This document shows positions 24,684-33,281 of a stretch of DNA of 44,744 bases, piece by piece. Source of the stretch: an uncultured Bacteroidales bacterium (lineage in GTDB: Bacteria; Bacteroidota; Bacteroidia; Bacteroidales; UBA932); assembly GCA_900544815.1 (NCBI GenBank), contig UQWT01000009.1:1-44744 (forward strand), in the 5' to 3' direction. A program made the translations under genes and the position numbers. Every line of letters begins with the position of its first letter. Position 1 is the first letter of the stretch. The notes under the pieces were generated by a model that saw only the letters and a list, made by a program, of their open reading frames with translations, made no database searches and was not told where the DNA came from.

Positions 24684-24830
24684 TATTAAGTTTATAGTTT
24701 AAAGTCTGTTAATTAGTTTATAGTTTTAAAGATATTAGATTTTACTTTAAACTTTACTGCTATTAACTTAAAAACTGCCCATACACTATAAACTTTCTTT
24801 CCTCTCTTTACCCTCTTTACCCTAAAAATA

Positions 24831-24860
24831 GCCAACGCCAACGCTAATGCTAACGCCAAC
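24831..24860 (+). repeat. Five tandem GCYAAN hexamers
   Basis: Units GCCAAC, GCCAAC, GCTAAT, GCTAAC, GCCAAC, then GCTTGGCC. Together with 24662-24683 it could fold into an imperfect long stem. Confidence 0.7.
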
Positions 24861-24907
24861 GCTTGGCCTCAAACTCCCGCATTCAACACTACAAGGTAAA
24901 AAAATTC

Positions 24908-24936
24908 TTTGAAATAAGAAAAAAAAAATATCTTTG
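24908..24936 (+). promoter_or_regulatory. Promoter of the DUF4493/PCMD surface locus
   Basis: TTTG at 24908-24911 and TATCTTTG at 24929-24936, with 17 bases between, fit both boxes of the Bacteroidota promoter. Transcription would start near 24943, leaving a leader of about 155 bases. Confidence 0.6.
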
Positions 24937-24977
24937 AGGGTTAAAAATTAATCTAACTCTTTTGTAAGTTGTTAATA

Positions 24978-24997
24978 CTGCAGACGCGAGTCTGTAG
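24978..24997 (+). promoter_or_regulatory. GNRA-capped hairpin in the surface-locus leader
   Basis: CTGCAGAC and GTCTGTAG pair over eight positions (one G-U) around the tetraloop GCGA. It lies about 100 bases before the first start codon. Confidence 0.4.
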
Positions 24998-25098
24998 GTT
25001 GGAAGCGACTTTAGAAGTTTAATCAAAATGTAGAATTGATTGATCATAGGCTGGTTGTAGCGGCAAGTCAAAAAACTACATTTCAAAAAATTTGCAAA

Positions 25099-27297
25099 AT
25101 GAAAATTAACAAATTGTCGGTTTTCGTGTTGTTGGCAACGTTGCTTATGGCCGGGTGCGCCAAAGATAAGGTTGCCTTTAACAAGGAAAAAGGTGATTCC
25201 GGTACCGATGGCAATGTGGAGGTGTTTGTGGAGAAGAGGATTACCCACACTCCTGTCATTACTAAGGTTACGGAATCTGAATTGGATGTAGACGATTTTA
25301 ACGTTGAGATCTACAATGCCAAGAATGTGAGAATTAAGAGTTGGCAGAAATACTCTGAGGTAAAAGGCTCCAAGTTCAGACTGAATACAGGAGATTTTAA
25401 ACTGAGAGCTGCTTATGGCGACTCTACAGCAACAGGATTTGATGCTGTCTATTTTGAGGGACTTACCTATTTTAACGTGGAGCAGGGAAAGACTGCAAGC
25501 GTTGGTGCAACATGCAAGATGGCCAATGTTAAGATGGCCGTTGTTACGGATAATTCGTTTAATGAGGTCTATTCGGATTATACACTTAAAGCTTACAGGA
25601 AGGGGTATAAGGACTCTCTTGTATTTGCAACCGGAGAGAGCAGACAGGGATATATCCCTGCAGGTAAGATAGATTTTAGGATCTACTTAACAGACAAAGA
25701 TGGGAATGAGCGTGTTTATTCTCCTCAGGCATTAGAGTGCAATAAAAACGATTTTGTGACTGTAAGGCTCGGAAGTACAGGCGCTGCAACATTTGAGATT
25801 GCTGCAACCTTTACAATAAATACAGAGACAGACAATAAGGTTAAGGAGTATATTATTCCGGGTATCATGAAGCCAAAGGACAAACCGTCTGTTACGGCAG
25901 GGTTTGCCTCCCCTCTTGAGATGGTTGAGGGCACCTCTACACAGGCTAAACTTGTTATAAATGCTCCCGGTTATATTGAGTCTGCGGTATTAAAATCATC
26001 TTCTGCAGCAGTGCAACAGCTTGGGCTTGGCGAGACCGGAAAAGATCTTGCGGCATTAAGCGAGAGTGATGAGGATTATATTGCGCTTAAAGAGAAAGGT
26101 CTTGTATGGAGCAATATGAAGGGGCAAAAGAATGCAGAGATAGATTTGGGCGGATTCTTGTCCAATATTGAATATGATGCTGCATATAGCGGTACATACA
26201 ACTTTATGTTGGAGATTACAGATATATTCGGGCAGAAATCTGAGACCGCTTTTGAGTGCTCTGTTAAGATTGTTCCCGTAACAGTTGCAATTATGGATGT
26301 AGCATCTACAGATCTTTGGAGCAAGTTTGCGTATGTTACGCTGCAGTCTAACGCTAATGCAGAATATCTTTCAGTCCAGACAAAGGTTTCTGATTGGGCA
26401 GATGCAGGTTGTGAGCTTGTAAAGACAGATGGAGATAAATTCACCTTTAAAGTAAAGGACCTTACTCCGGGTACAGATTATACTTTTAGAGGTAAATTCA
26501 CAGGCAAGAAAAAGACTGTATGTACAGATGAAAAGACCGGGAAAACCGAGGGCGCCGCAGCATTGGCAGAGGGTGGATTGGAAAATTGGAGTGAATCGAA
26601 AGTGAATGGTGGTAATGGAACATTCAGCACATCATTGTATTTAAAATCTATTACAGGTTGGGCAACCAGGAATCCAAAAACAATGGATGGTGGGGATAAA
26701 GGTTCAACATTTGGTAACTATTGCACCTATTACAGGTGGTATAATGGTACAATAGAGGCGGACAGTCATACGGAAGGTTCAAAGGCTGCTGAGATATCCA
26801 CATTGGCGTTTTATAACAAAAAGGTAAGCGGTGTATGGGACGCAGATAAAATTTTGAGTAAGGTTAAGGCTGACGGTACCGCATATGCAGGATACTTGTT
26901 CCTTGGGACATACGACAAATCAAATGATAAATATAATTTGGAAATTGCTCATTCAGACAGACCTGTAAGTGTATCTTTTGATTACAAATATGCTCCAATG
27001 GGATCCGATAAAGCGATTGCGTATGCAAAGGTGTATGATGCCAATGGGAATGTGATTGCAGAGACAGAGTCTTTTGCTTCTGCATCTGCTTCATCATTTA
27101 CGACCGCTACACTTAATTTATTGTATACAAGAACAGATGTAAAAGCTGCTAAGATTACGGTGTTCTTCCAGTCCGGTACAAATCTTAATAGAAATGAAAT
27201 GCATTTGGTTAAGGGCGATTACAATTCAACACCAAGGCCAAAAGATAGAGTAGTTGGCAGTGTGCTTACAGTAGATAATGTTAAACTTAATTATTAG
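25099..27297 (+). CDS. DUF4493/PCMD-type surface lipoprotein
   Basis: A 732-residue lipoprotein. The start at 25099 is chosen because the signal peptide MKINKLSVFVLLATLL begins there and ends in the lipobox LMAGC; the longer frame upstream opens only at a TTG. The Cys is followed by AKDK, which fits the Bacteroidota surface-export pattern. Modules in order: a DUF4493-like domain (about 30-230), an Ig-like domain (about 250-390), an FN3-like domain (about 395-480) and a C-terminal jelly-roll-like domain resembling PCMD (about 495-732), ending GSVLTVDNVKLNY. It should sit on the outer surface of the outer membrane. The function is unknown; PCMD stands for putative carbohydrate metabolism domain. 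It is the first of five adjacent surface genes; the next starts 19 bases later. Confidence 0.8.
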   Translation: MKINKLSVFVLLATLLMAGCAKDKVAFNKEKGDSGTDGNVEVFVEKRITHTPVITKVTESELDVDDFNVEIYNAKNVRIKSWQKYSEVKGSKFRLNTGDFKLRAAYGDSTATGFDAVYFEGLTYFNVEQGKTASVGATCKMANVKMAVVTDNSFNEVYSDYTLKAYRKGYKDSLVFATGESRQGYIPAGKIDFRIYLTDKDGNERVYSPQALECNKNDFVTVRLGSTGAATFEIAATFTINTETDNKVKEYIIPGIMKPKDKPSVTAGFASPLEMVEGTSTQAKLVINAPGYIESAVLKSSSAAVQQLGLGETGKDLAALSESDEDYIALKEKGLVWSNMKGQKNAEIDLGGFLSNIEYDAAYSGTYNFMLEITDIFGQKSETAFECSVKIVPVTVAIMDVASTDLWSKFAYVTLQSNANAEYLSVQTKVSDWADAGCELVKTDGDKFTFKVKDLTPGTDYTFRGKFTGKKKTVCTDEKTGKTEGAAALAEGGLENWSESKVNGGNGTFSTSLYLKSITGWATRNPKTMDGGDKGSTFGNYCTYYRWYNGTIEADSHTEGSKAAEISTLAFYNKKVSGVWDADKILSKVKADGTAYAGYLFLGTYDKSNDKYNLEIAHSDRPVSVSFDYKYAPMGSDKAIAYAKVYDANGNVIAETESFASASASSFTTATLNLLYTRTDVKAAKITVFFQSGTNLNRNEMHLVKGDYNSTPRPKDRVVGSVLTVDNVKLNY

Positions 27298-27316
27298 AAA
27301 ATAAGAAATATAAGAT

Positions 27317-28570
27317 ATGAAAAAGTTTTTGCTTTTATTTGCAAGTTTGGTTCTTCTTGTTACTGCATGCAGTAAGGAGGAGAGAAACAGTTCAGATGGA
27401 AAGGATACCGGCAAGGTGCAGTTAAGCCTTTCATCTGCAGGTACATTCAAATCAGATGATAAAGTTAATGTGGGAGATTTCAAGGTAGTCATAAAGGGTG
27501 CATCAGGCGCGGTTGAGGCTTCTTATGAGAAATATTCTCAGATGCCAAGTTTAATAGAACTTTCTGCCGGCAACTATACCATTGAGGCAGGTAATGTTAC
27601 AACAAGAGAGGCTGAGTTTGGTGCTCCAGAATATTTTAAGAGCGAATCTTTTGAGGTTGAGGCCGGCAAGGTATCCAATGTAAGCCTTGTTTGTACACTT
27701 AGCAATGTAAAACTTACAGTACAATGCGGAGAGAGTTTCTTTAAAGAGTTTGGTGATAAGTTCTCGATAACCGCAACTAACGGAAAGGGCAATTTGGAGT
27801 TTGACAAATCGATCATAGATGCAGGAACAAGCGGATACTTTAAGGTGTCTGAGAGCGGGCTTAAAATCTATATGACAGGATACAGATTGTCCGATCAATC
27901 TGAGGTTACACATACATACGAGATACCTGTAATTAAAGCTCAGGATCATCATATTGTAAAATTCAATGCGGTTGCAACCGGCGCTGCTGAGATAGGTTCA
28001 AACGGCATATCAATAGACTATACAGTTGTAGACAGAGATCATACAATTACAATTCCGGGAGAGGATGAAACTCCTGTTGACCCTGTTGACCCGGTTGATC
28101 CTGTAGAGGAGTATCTTCCAACAATAGTGATAGATGGAGATAAATATGATATAGACTCACCTATTGTTGTTGTTGGCAAGGATGAGAGCAAGTATCCTTC
28201 TGATGTTAATGTTACGATAAAGACTCTTAACGGAAAGACCATAGAGAATCTGTTTGTTACAATGGAATCACCGGCCCTTACAGACGACTTGCTGGCTATT
28301 GTGAAACTTAAAAAGTCTTTTGATATGGCAAATCCAACAGAAGAACTAAAGGAAGGCCTTGCTATGGTGGGCTTATTAGCGGCTAATGATAATGTAAAAG
28401 GTAAAAATGAGCAGCCGTTTCCTATAGGTACTTTTATTCCTATTTTGTTGCAATTTGACTCCTTTGATGACAACACTACATCTATAACCCACAGGTTCAT
28501 AGTTAAAGTTGTAGATTCGGAGGGCAAGAATACAGAGAAAACACTAACAATTCAACACAAAGCTGAGTAA
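27317..28570 (+). CDS. DUF4493-type surface lipoprotein without PCMD domain
   Basis: A 417-residue lipoprotein. The signal peptide MKKFLLLFASLVLLVTAC ends at the lipobox Cys and is followed by SKEERN, a surface-export-like acidic patch. The DUF4493-like domain spans about 30-230 and aligns with those of its two neighbours. A PVDPVDPVDPVEE linker near residue 253 leads into one Ig-like domain, where the protein ends. It thus has the first two modules of its neighbours but not the FN3-like or PCMD modules. Its stop overlaps the next ATG by one base (TAATG), so the two are coupled. The function is not known. Confidence 0.8.
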   Translation: MKKFLLLFASLVLLVTACSKEERNSSDGKDTGKVQLSLSSAGTFKSDDKVNVGDFKVVIKGASGAVEASYEKYSQMPSLIELSAGNYTIEAGNVTTREAEFGAPEYFKSESFEVEAGKVSNVSLVCTLSNVKLTVQCGESFFKEFGDKFSITATNGKGNLEFDKSIIDAGTSGYFKVSESGLKIYMTGYRLSDQSEVTHTYEIPVIKAQDHHIVKFNAVATGAAEIGSNGISIDYTVVDRDHTITIPGEDETPVDPVDPVDPVEEYLPTIVIDGDKYDIDSPIVVVGKDESKYPSDVNVTIKTLNGKTIENLFVTMESPALTDDLLAIVKLKKSFDMANPTEELKEGLAMVGLLAANDNVKGKNEQPFPIGTFIPILLQFDSFDDNTTSITHRFIVKVVDSEGKNTEKTLTIQHKAE

Positions 28571-30681
28571 TGAAGAAGTTATTGATATTATCACTGTCTG
28601 TTCTTGCACTTTTCTCCTGCAACAAGGAGGATAACGGGTTGGAGAATGGCTACGGTTTTGTAAAGGTTAATCTTTCACAAGACGAGTCAACCATTACCAA
28701 AGCAGACGCAGAGACTGTGTTTGCAGTTGAAGTGCTTAATGAACAGGGGGTTGTTGTAAAATCGTACGATGACCACAGGAAATTGGAAAACGAGCCTTTA
28801 AAGCTAAAGGCTGGAAAATATACTGTAAAGGCATCTACCGGTGAGAATGTTGAGGCTGGTTGGGAGAAACCTTTTTATACAGGTTCTACACATATAGATG
28901 TTGTCAGGGGCAAGACAAACAACTGTAATGTTGTATGTACATTAGCGAATGTTAAGGTTACTGTTACATTGGCAGATGATGTCCTGCAGAACTTTAGAGA
29001 GTTTGCACTTACCGTTACCAACGGCAAAGATAACGGTTCGTTAATCTTCTCCAATATCAACGGAACGTTGGATAAGGCTGCCTACTTTAACTGTACAGGT
29101 GAGATAAGCTGGAAACTGTATTTGATTAATACAAACGGAGTTGTATTTGAGAACCAGCTTTCAGATCTTATAAAGGATGTAAAGCCAAGGGAACATTACA
29201 ATCTTAAGTTCAAGATAGGGGAGGATGGCGACAAACCTGCTGTAGATGTTGCTGTAAGCATAGATGAGACCACAAACGAGACCATACATGATGTTAATAT
29301 AAATCTTGGCAAGAAAGCTAAACCTCGGTTGACAGGCGGTTCGTTTAATATTACGGAGGAGCAGAAAGTCTTAAAAGGAACAACATCTGTGTATGATGTG
29401 AATATTGCGGCAGAAGCGGGATTCAAGAGCTTGAAGCTAATTCATGAAAATGCAGTTCTGTATGCTTTGGGTATTCCATACGAGGTGGATCTTCTTACAG
29501 TTGATGCAGATACCAAACAGAACCTTAATGGTAACGGCCTTGAGTGGACAACAGTGGAAGAGAACAGTACAACTGCAACTGTCTCTGTTGGTACATTGGT
29601 TTCAAAATTAGCTGCAGGTAACTACTCAATGAATCTTACTGTTGTGGACAAACAGGCTCAGTCTTCAACAGCATCTCTTAAATTCAATATAGTTGAAGAG
29701 GTGGCAGGGACTACTACAAATGCCGCTGAACCTTGGGCAAAACGTGCATTCTTGAACGGTACATGGAACAGTGCTGAGATGCCTCAGTCTTTGGGCTTTG
29801 AATATAGAAAGGAGACAGAGCAGAGCTGGACCAAGGTAACAGACGGAATTACAACAGATTTATCCAAGAAGAGCTTTAGGGTTGAGGTTAAAGGACTTGA
29901 GCCTAAGACTGCATACGTCTGCAGAGCATTGAGCGGAGACAAGGCAGCCAATGAGGTTAGCTTTACAACAGAGGCTGCAGAGCAGCTGCTCAATATGAGT
30001 TTTGATGTCTGGACAAAGGACGGCAAGAACTATTTTGCTAATTCTACAGCCAAAAATACAGATGCGAACTTCATTTGGGACAGCGGTAACAAAGGAGCAA
30101 CTATGGGGGGAAGCTCTACTACAACTCCAACAGACGATGTTGCTGTAAGCGGTGACGGCAAACAGGCTGCCAGAATGGAGTCTAAATCTGTCTTTGGCAA
30201 TTTGGCTGCCGGCAGCATTTTTACCGGTAAATTTGTCAAAGCCGTACTAAGCCCTAAGATTGGAGGACAGCTTGATTTTGGTGTTCCATACAGCTGCAGA
30301 CCTTTGCAACTGAAGGGTTATTACAATTATGCACCGGTTGCAATAGATGTTGCAAAGGGTGATTATGCTAACCTTAAAGGAACTAATGATGCATGCCAGA
30401 TATATGTGTTATTGGCAGATTGGGATGCCCCATTCTCTGTAAATACGGCAACGGAAACATTCATAGATTTTGAGAACGATTCTCATATTATTGCAATGGG
30501 CAGATTGGAGGACAATACCAATACCGGCGGATACAAACAGTTTACAATAGATTTGGAGTACCGCAATAACAGAACTCCTAAGTATGTTGTTGTTGTGGCT
30601 GCAGCCAGCAAATATGGTGATTATTTTACCGGTGGCGTTGGCAGTGTACTTATGGTAGATGAGTTTGAGTTTGTCTTTTAG
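28570..30681 (+). CDS. DUF4493/PCMD-type surface lipoprotein
   Basis: A 703-residue lipoprotein with signal peptide MKKLLILSLSVLALFSC and NKEDN after the Cys. The module order repeats that of the first gene of the locus: DUF4493-like (about 25-240), Ig-like (about 250-375), FN3-like (about 380-470), then PCMD (about 475-703). The PCMD part includes WDSGNKGATMGG, LKGYYNYAPV and the ending GSVLMVDEFEFVF. This domain is clearly homologous to that of the lipoprotein at 31641-33170, more so than to that of the first gene. A strong terminator follows 30 bases after the stop. The function is unknown; surface glycan or matrix binding is conceivable from the domain types only. Confidence 0.82.
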   Translation: MKKLLILSLSVLALFSCNKEDNGLENGYGFVKVNLSQDESTITKADAETVFAVEVLNEQGVVVKSYDDHRKLENEPLKLKAGKYTVKASTGENVEAGWEKPFYTGSTHIDVVRGKTNNCNVVCTLANVKVTVTLADDVLQNFREFALTVTNGKDNGSLIFSNINGTLDKAAYFNCTGEISWKLYLINTNGVVFENQLSDLIKDVKPREHYNLKFKIGEDGDKPAVDVAVSIDETTNETIHDVNINLGKKAKPRLTGGSFNITEEQKVLKGTTSVYDVNIAAEAGFKSLKLIHENAVLYALGIPYEVDLLTVDADTKQNLNGNGLEWTTVEENSTTATVSVGTLVSKLAAGNYSMNLTVVDKQAQSSTASLKFNIVEEVAGTTTNAAEPWAKRAFLNGTWNSAEMPQSLGFEYRKETEQSWTKVTDGITTDLSKKSFRVEVKGLEPKTAYVCRALSGDKAANEVSFTTEAAEQLLNMSFDVWTKDGKNYFANSTAKNTDANFIWDSGNKGATMGGSSTTTPTDDVAVSGDGKQAARMESKSVFGNLAAGSIFTGKFVKAVLSPKIGGQLDFGVPYSCRPLQLKGYYNYAPVAIDVAKGDYANLKGTNDACQIYVLLADWDAPFSVNTATETFIDFENDSHIIAMGRLEDNTNTGGYKQFTIDLEYRNNRTPKYVVVVAAASKYGDYFTGGVGSVLMVDEFEFVF

Positions 30682-30710
30682 AGAAGACAGATGATGTAAT
30701 TATAAAATTT

Positions 30711-30751
30711 TTGTCGGGAAGGGTATTAAATTTCTTCCCGACAATTTTTTT
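30711..30751 (+). terminator. Terminator built from an inverted pair of TTGTCGGGAAG
   Basis: TTGTCGGGAAG (30711-30721) and CTTCCCGACAA (30734-30744) form a perfect 11-bp stem with a 12-base loop, followed by seven T. It ends the three-lipoprotein transcript. Confidence 0.9.
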
Positions 30752-30754
30752 ATG

Positions 30755-30762
30755 TAGGTTTG
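30755..30762 (+). promoter_or_regulatory. -7 promoter element of the beta-barrel gene
   Basis: TAGGTTTG fits TAnnTTTG and directly follows the terminator. It overlaps a possible TTG start at 30760, which is therefore unlikely to be used. Confidence 0.6.
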
Positions 30763-30777
30763 CAGGGTATTATAACA

Positions 30778-31596
30778 ATGATTAAAATGAAGAAATTTAA
30801 CATTCTGGCGCTGCTTGTGGCGCTTATGGCAGTGCCTTTTTTGACGCTTGCACAGAATGAAGGACTGCCGTCCATTAACAAGAGGGAGATAGATAGGGGG
30901 ATAAAGCAATCTACGTTTATTCCAAAAGGGCAGTGGCTTATGGGTGGTTCATTTTCCTATAATCAGTATACTGCAGATGATTTTAAGTTTATTGTAATGG
31001 AAAATATTTCCGGTGACAGTTATTCTTTTATGGTAAGCCCATATTTTGGCTATTTTGTAAAGGAAAATTTGTGCATTGGGGGCAGGTTTTCCTACAGGAG
31101 ATCTCTTTTGAGGTTGGATAAACTTAACCTAAAGATAGATGATGACCTTGATTTTAATATAAATGATTACTATTCACTGCAGCATGTGTATACGGGGGCT
31201 CTGATTATGAGGAACTATATGAGTCTTGGCAACAGCAAGCGCTTTGGCCTTTTTAATGAGATAAGGTTGGGCTTTGGCGGTGGACAGGGGAAAGTCTTGT
31301 CGGGAAGCAACGATGACCTTACAGGTACCTTTCAGAACATTTTTGAGATGGAACTTGGTCTTACTCCGGGTCTGTTGGCATTTATTACAAATGAGGTTGC
31401 GGTTGAGGCCTCTGTAAACGTGTTAGGATTCAACTACAAGAAATATTCGCAGACAAGGGATCAGGTCTACAAGGGCAATTTTGAGAAGAGCAGTGTTAAC
31501 TTTAAGGTGAATATTTTCTCCATTAATATAGGTGTTTCGTTCCATATTCCGTATCTGAATCCTTTGAAAAGGAGAACAGTATCTATGAGTAAATAA
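30778..31596 (+). CDS. Outer-membrane beta-barrel protein
   Basis: A 272-residue protein counted from the ATG at 30778; an ATG at 30787 is equally possible. The signal peptide ends near MAVPFLTLAQ. The mature part is rich in alternating aromatic and polar strands (GGSFSYNQYTADDF, GGRFSYRRS), as in small outer-membrane barrels, and it ends with a short basic tail. No lipobox is present. It lies between PCMD lipoproteins, has its own promoter and has one TTGTCGGGAAG copy inside it. It could anchor or assemble the surrounding lipoproteins, which is speculation from position. The barrel family cannot be named with confidence. Confidence 0.7.
   Translation: MIKMKKFNILALLVALMAVPFLTLAQNEGLPSINKREIDRGIKQSTFIPKGQWLMGGSFSYNQYTADDFKFIVMENISGDSYSFMVSPYFGYFVKENLCIGGRFSYRRSLLRLDKLNLKIDDDLDFNINDYYSLQHVYTGALIMRNYMSLGNSKRFGLFNEIRLGFGGGQGKVLSGSNDDLTGTFQNIFEMELGLTPGLLAFITNEVAVEASVNVLGFNYKKYSQTRDQVYKGNFEKSSVNFKVNIFSINIGVSFHIPYLNPLKRRTVSMSK
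31297..31307 (+). repeat. TTGTCGGGAAG word, copy in the beta-barrel gene
   Basis: Exact copy read in frame as Leu-Ser-Gly-Ser. Confidence 0.6.
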
Positions 31597-31640
31597 TTGG
31601 TGTTTTGTTGAGTTAAGGATTTAAAATTTTGAGTATGCAA

Positions 31641-33170
31641 ATGAAAAATATAGTTTTGTCCTTTGCGTTTGTAATTCTTGCAGGGTGCATAAAGAACGAT
31701 GTTCCATACCCAAAGATCAAAGCTGCTATTACAGAGATCGAGGTTAGGGGACAGATCTCCAAGACAATAGATGAAACGGCACGCACGGTGAATTTTGAGA
31801 TGGCAGATTCTGTAGATCTGTCTAAGGTGAGGCTTTTGAGGTTTGAGGTATCGAATGATGCTGTTGTCACTCCGGAGCCGGAGGCGATTATAGATCTAAG
31901 TTCTCCTCTTACATATACATTAAGTACGTATCAGGATTATACATGGACTTTGTCTGCCACACAGACAATAAACAGATATCTTAAGGTTGAGAATCAGGTT
32001 GGCGATGCTATAATAGATGCAGATGCAAAGCTTATACTCGTCTCTGTTGCAAGCAACCAAGACCTGTTCAAGACAAAGATCCTGGATATAAAACTAGGCC
32101 CTGAGGGGGAGGTTATTACTCCGGATCCTTACACTGTTACAGATTTTTCACTTCCAAAAATGTTTGTTTCCACATTTAAGGGGATCTCTACAACATGGAT
32201 GATCCGGTTGGTGAAATCAAAGGTTACGATATCTACAGGTACTGCCAATGCTTTTGCAAAGCATGCAATAGTTGATGGTACATGCAAGAGCAGCGGTTCT
32301 GCTCCATATTTCCAGTTTAGGGTTGCAGGGCAGACTACATGGACAGATTACAATGATGTAACTGTTAGTGGTGGATCATTCTCTGCCTCATTGGAGGGGC
32401 TGGTTCCTCAGACAAATTATGAATATAGAGCGGTGCAAGGTGAGAACTTTGGTGAGGTAAAGAGTTTTACAACGGAGGCTGCACCTACTGTCCCAAATCT
32501 TAATTTTGATAATTGGGTGATGGAGGGAAAGAGTTGGTATCCAAATGCCGATCTCACATCTGCCAACTATTTTTGGGATAGCGGAAACCGTGGAGCCAAT
32601 ACTGTGGGTTCTAAAAATCCAACCTCACCTGAGGAGATATTTGTGGTTAAGGGCAAAGCTGCAAAACTTGCTTCTACAACGGTTTTTGGCGTGCTTGCAG
32701 CCGGCAGTATCTATACAGGCAAATATGTAAAGACGATTGGGGTAGGGGCGGAGCTTGCTTTTGGTATACCGTTTACCGGCAGACCAAGAGCGCTTAAAGG
32801 GTATTACAACTATACCCCTGTAAAAATAGACAAGGTTAAAGAACCTTACACCTCTTTAGAGGGCAAGAACGACCAGTGCCATATATATGTTGTCCTTGCC
32901 GATTGGGGCAAGACATTTACCATTAATACATCAACCAAGACTTTATTGGATCTTGATAATGACCCGGGCATAATCGCTGTTGGCGATTTGTTGGATGGTA
33001 CCGCTACCGGCGACAAGTACAAAGAGTTTGAGATTAAGCTCAATTATAAGAGCCTTACACGTAAACCTACTCATATCCTTATAGTTGCGGCAGCCAGCCG
33101 TTATGGGGATTATTTCACAGGTGGAAACGGGACGGTGCTCTATGTAGATGAGTTTGAACTATTGTATTAG
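31641..33170 (+). CDS. PCMD-domain surface lipoprotein
   Basis: A 509-residue lipoprotein starting at the ATG at 31641 (31635 is possible). The signal peptide MKNIVLSFAFVILAGC is followed by IKND. Residues about 20-190 form one or two Ig-like sheets typical of the region before PCMD. An FN3-like unit follows (about 195-280), then the PCMD domain (about 285-509), with WDSGNRGANTVG, LKGYYNYTPVKID and the ending GTVLYVDEFELLY. The PCMD part is closely related to that of the lipoprotein at 28570-30681, which points to local duplication. It has no DUF4493 part. A terminator follows 24 bases after the stop, closing the surface locus. Confidence 0.8.
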   Translation: MKNIVLSFAFVILAGCIKNDVPYPKIKAAITEIEVRGQISKTIDETARTVNFEMADSVDLSKVRLLRFEVSNDAVVTPEPEAIIDLSSPLTYTLSTYQDYTWTLSATQTINRYLKVENQVGDAIIDADAKLILVSVASNQDLFKTKILDIKLGPEGEVITPDPYTVTDFSLPKMFVSTFKGISTTWMIRLVKSKVTISTGTANAFAKHAIVDGTCKSSGSAPYFQFRVAGQTTWTDYNDVTVSGGSFSASLEGLVPQTNYEYRAVQGENFGEVKSFTTEAAPTVPNLNFDNWVMEGKSWYPNADLTSANYFWDSGNRGANTVGSKNPTSPEEIFVVKGKAAKLASTTVFGVLAAGSIYTGKYVKTIGVGAELAFGIPFTGRPRALKGYYNYTPVKIDKVKEPYTSLEGKNDQCHIYVVLADWGKTFTINTSTKTLLDLDNDPGIIAVGDLLDGTATGDKYKEFEIKLNYKSLTRKPTHILIVAAASRYGDYFTGGNGTVLYVDEFELLY

Positions 33171-33193
33171 TCCATTATGGCATATAATGATAA

Positions 33194-33240
33194 ATAGCTG
33201 CGAGATTTTGTGAGAAAGTCTCGCAGCTATTAACTTTTTA
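33194..33240 (+). terminator. Rho-independent terminator of the surface locus
   Basis: ATAGCTGCGAGA and TCTCGCAGCTAT form a perfect 12-bp stem with a 13-base loop, followed by TAACTTTTTA. Confidence 0.85.
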
Positions 33241-33243
33241 TAC

Positions 33244-33251
33244 TAATTTTG
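33244..33251 (+). promoter_or_regulatory. hutU: -7 promoter element of hutU
   Basis: TAATTTTG fits TAnnTTTG, 31 bases before the ATG at 33282. Confidence 0.6.
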
Positions 33252-33281
33252 TAACAAAAATAAAACAATTTATAGCTATAT

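Larger units (their letters stand above)
24590..24907. other. Repeat-rich intergenic region
   Basis: No credible gene was found. The stretch contains several copies of AT words such as AGTTTATAGTTTA and TGGTTAATTAG, plus two hexamer arrays in opposite orientation (listed separately). A non-coding mobile or structural repeat is the simplest description. Confidence 0.6.

Noticed and set aside
11484..24860. CRISPR array
   Set aside because: The repeats are 6-base tandem units without spacers, and no cas genes are present.
25036..25098. Upstream TTG start for the first DUF4493 lipoprotein
   Set aside because: It would place 21 non-hydrophobic residues before a complete lipoprotein signal peptide that begins at the ATG at 25099.
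30760..30777. TTG start for the beta-barrel gene
   Set aside because: It overlaps the -7 promoter element, so it would lie upstream of the transcript start.
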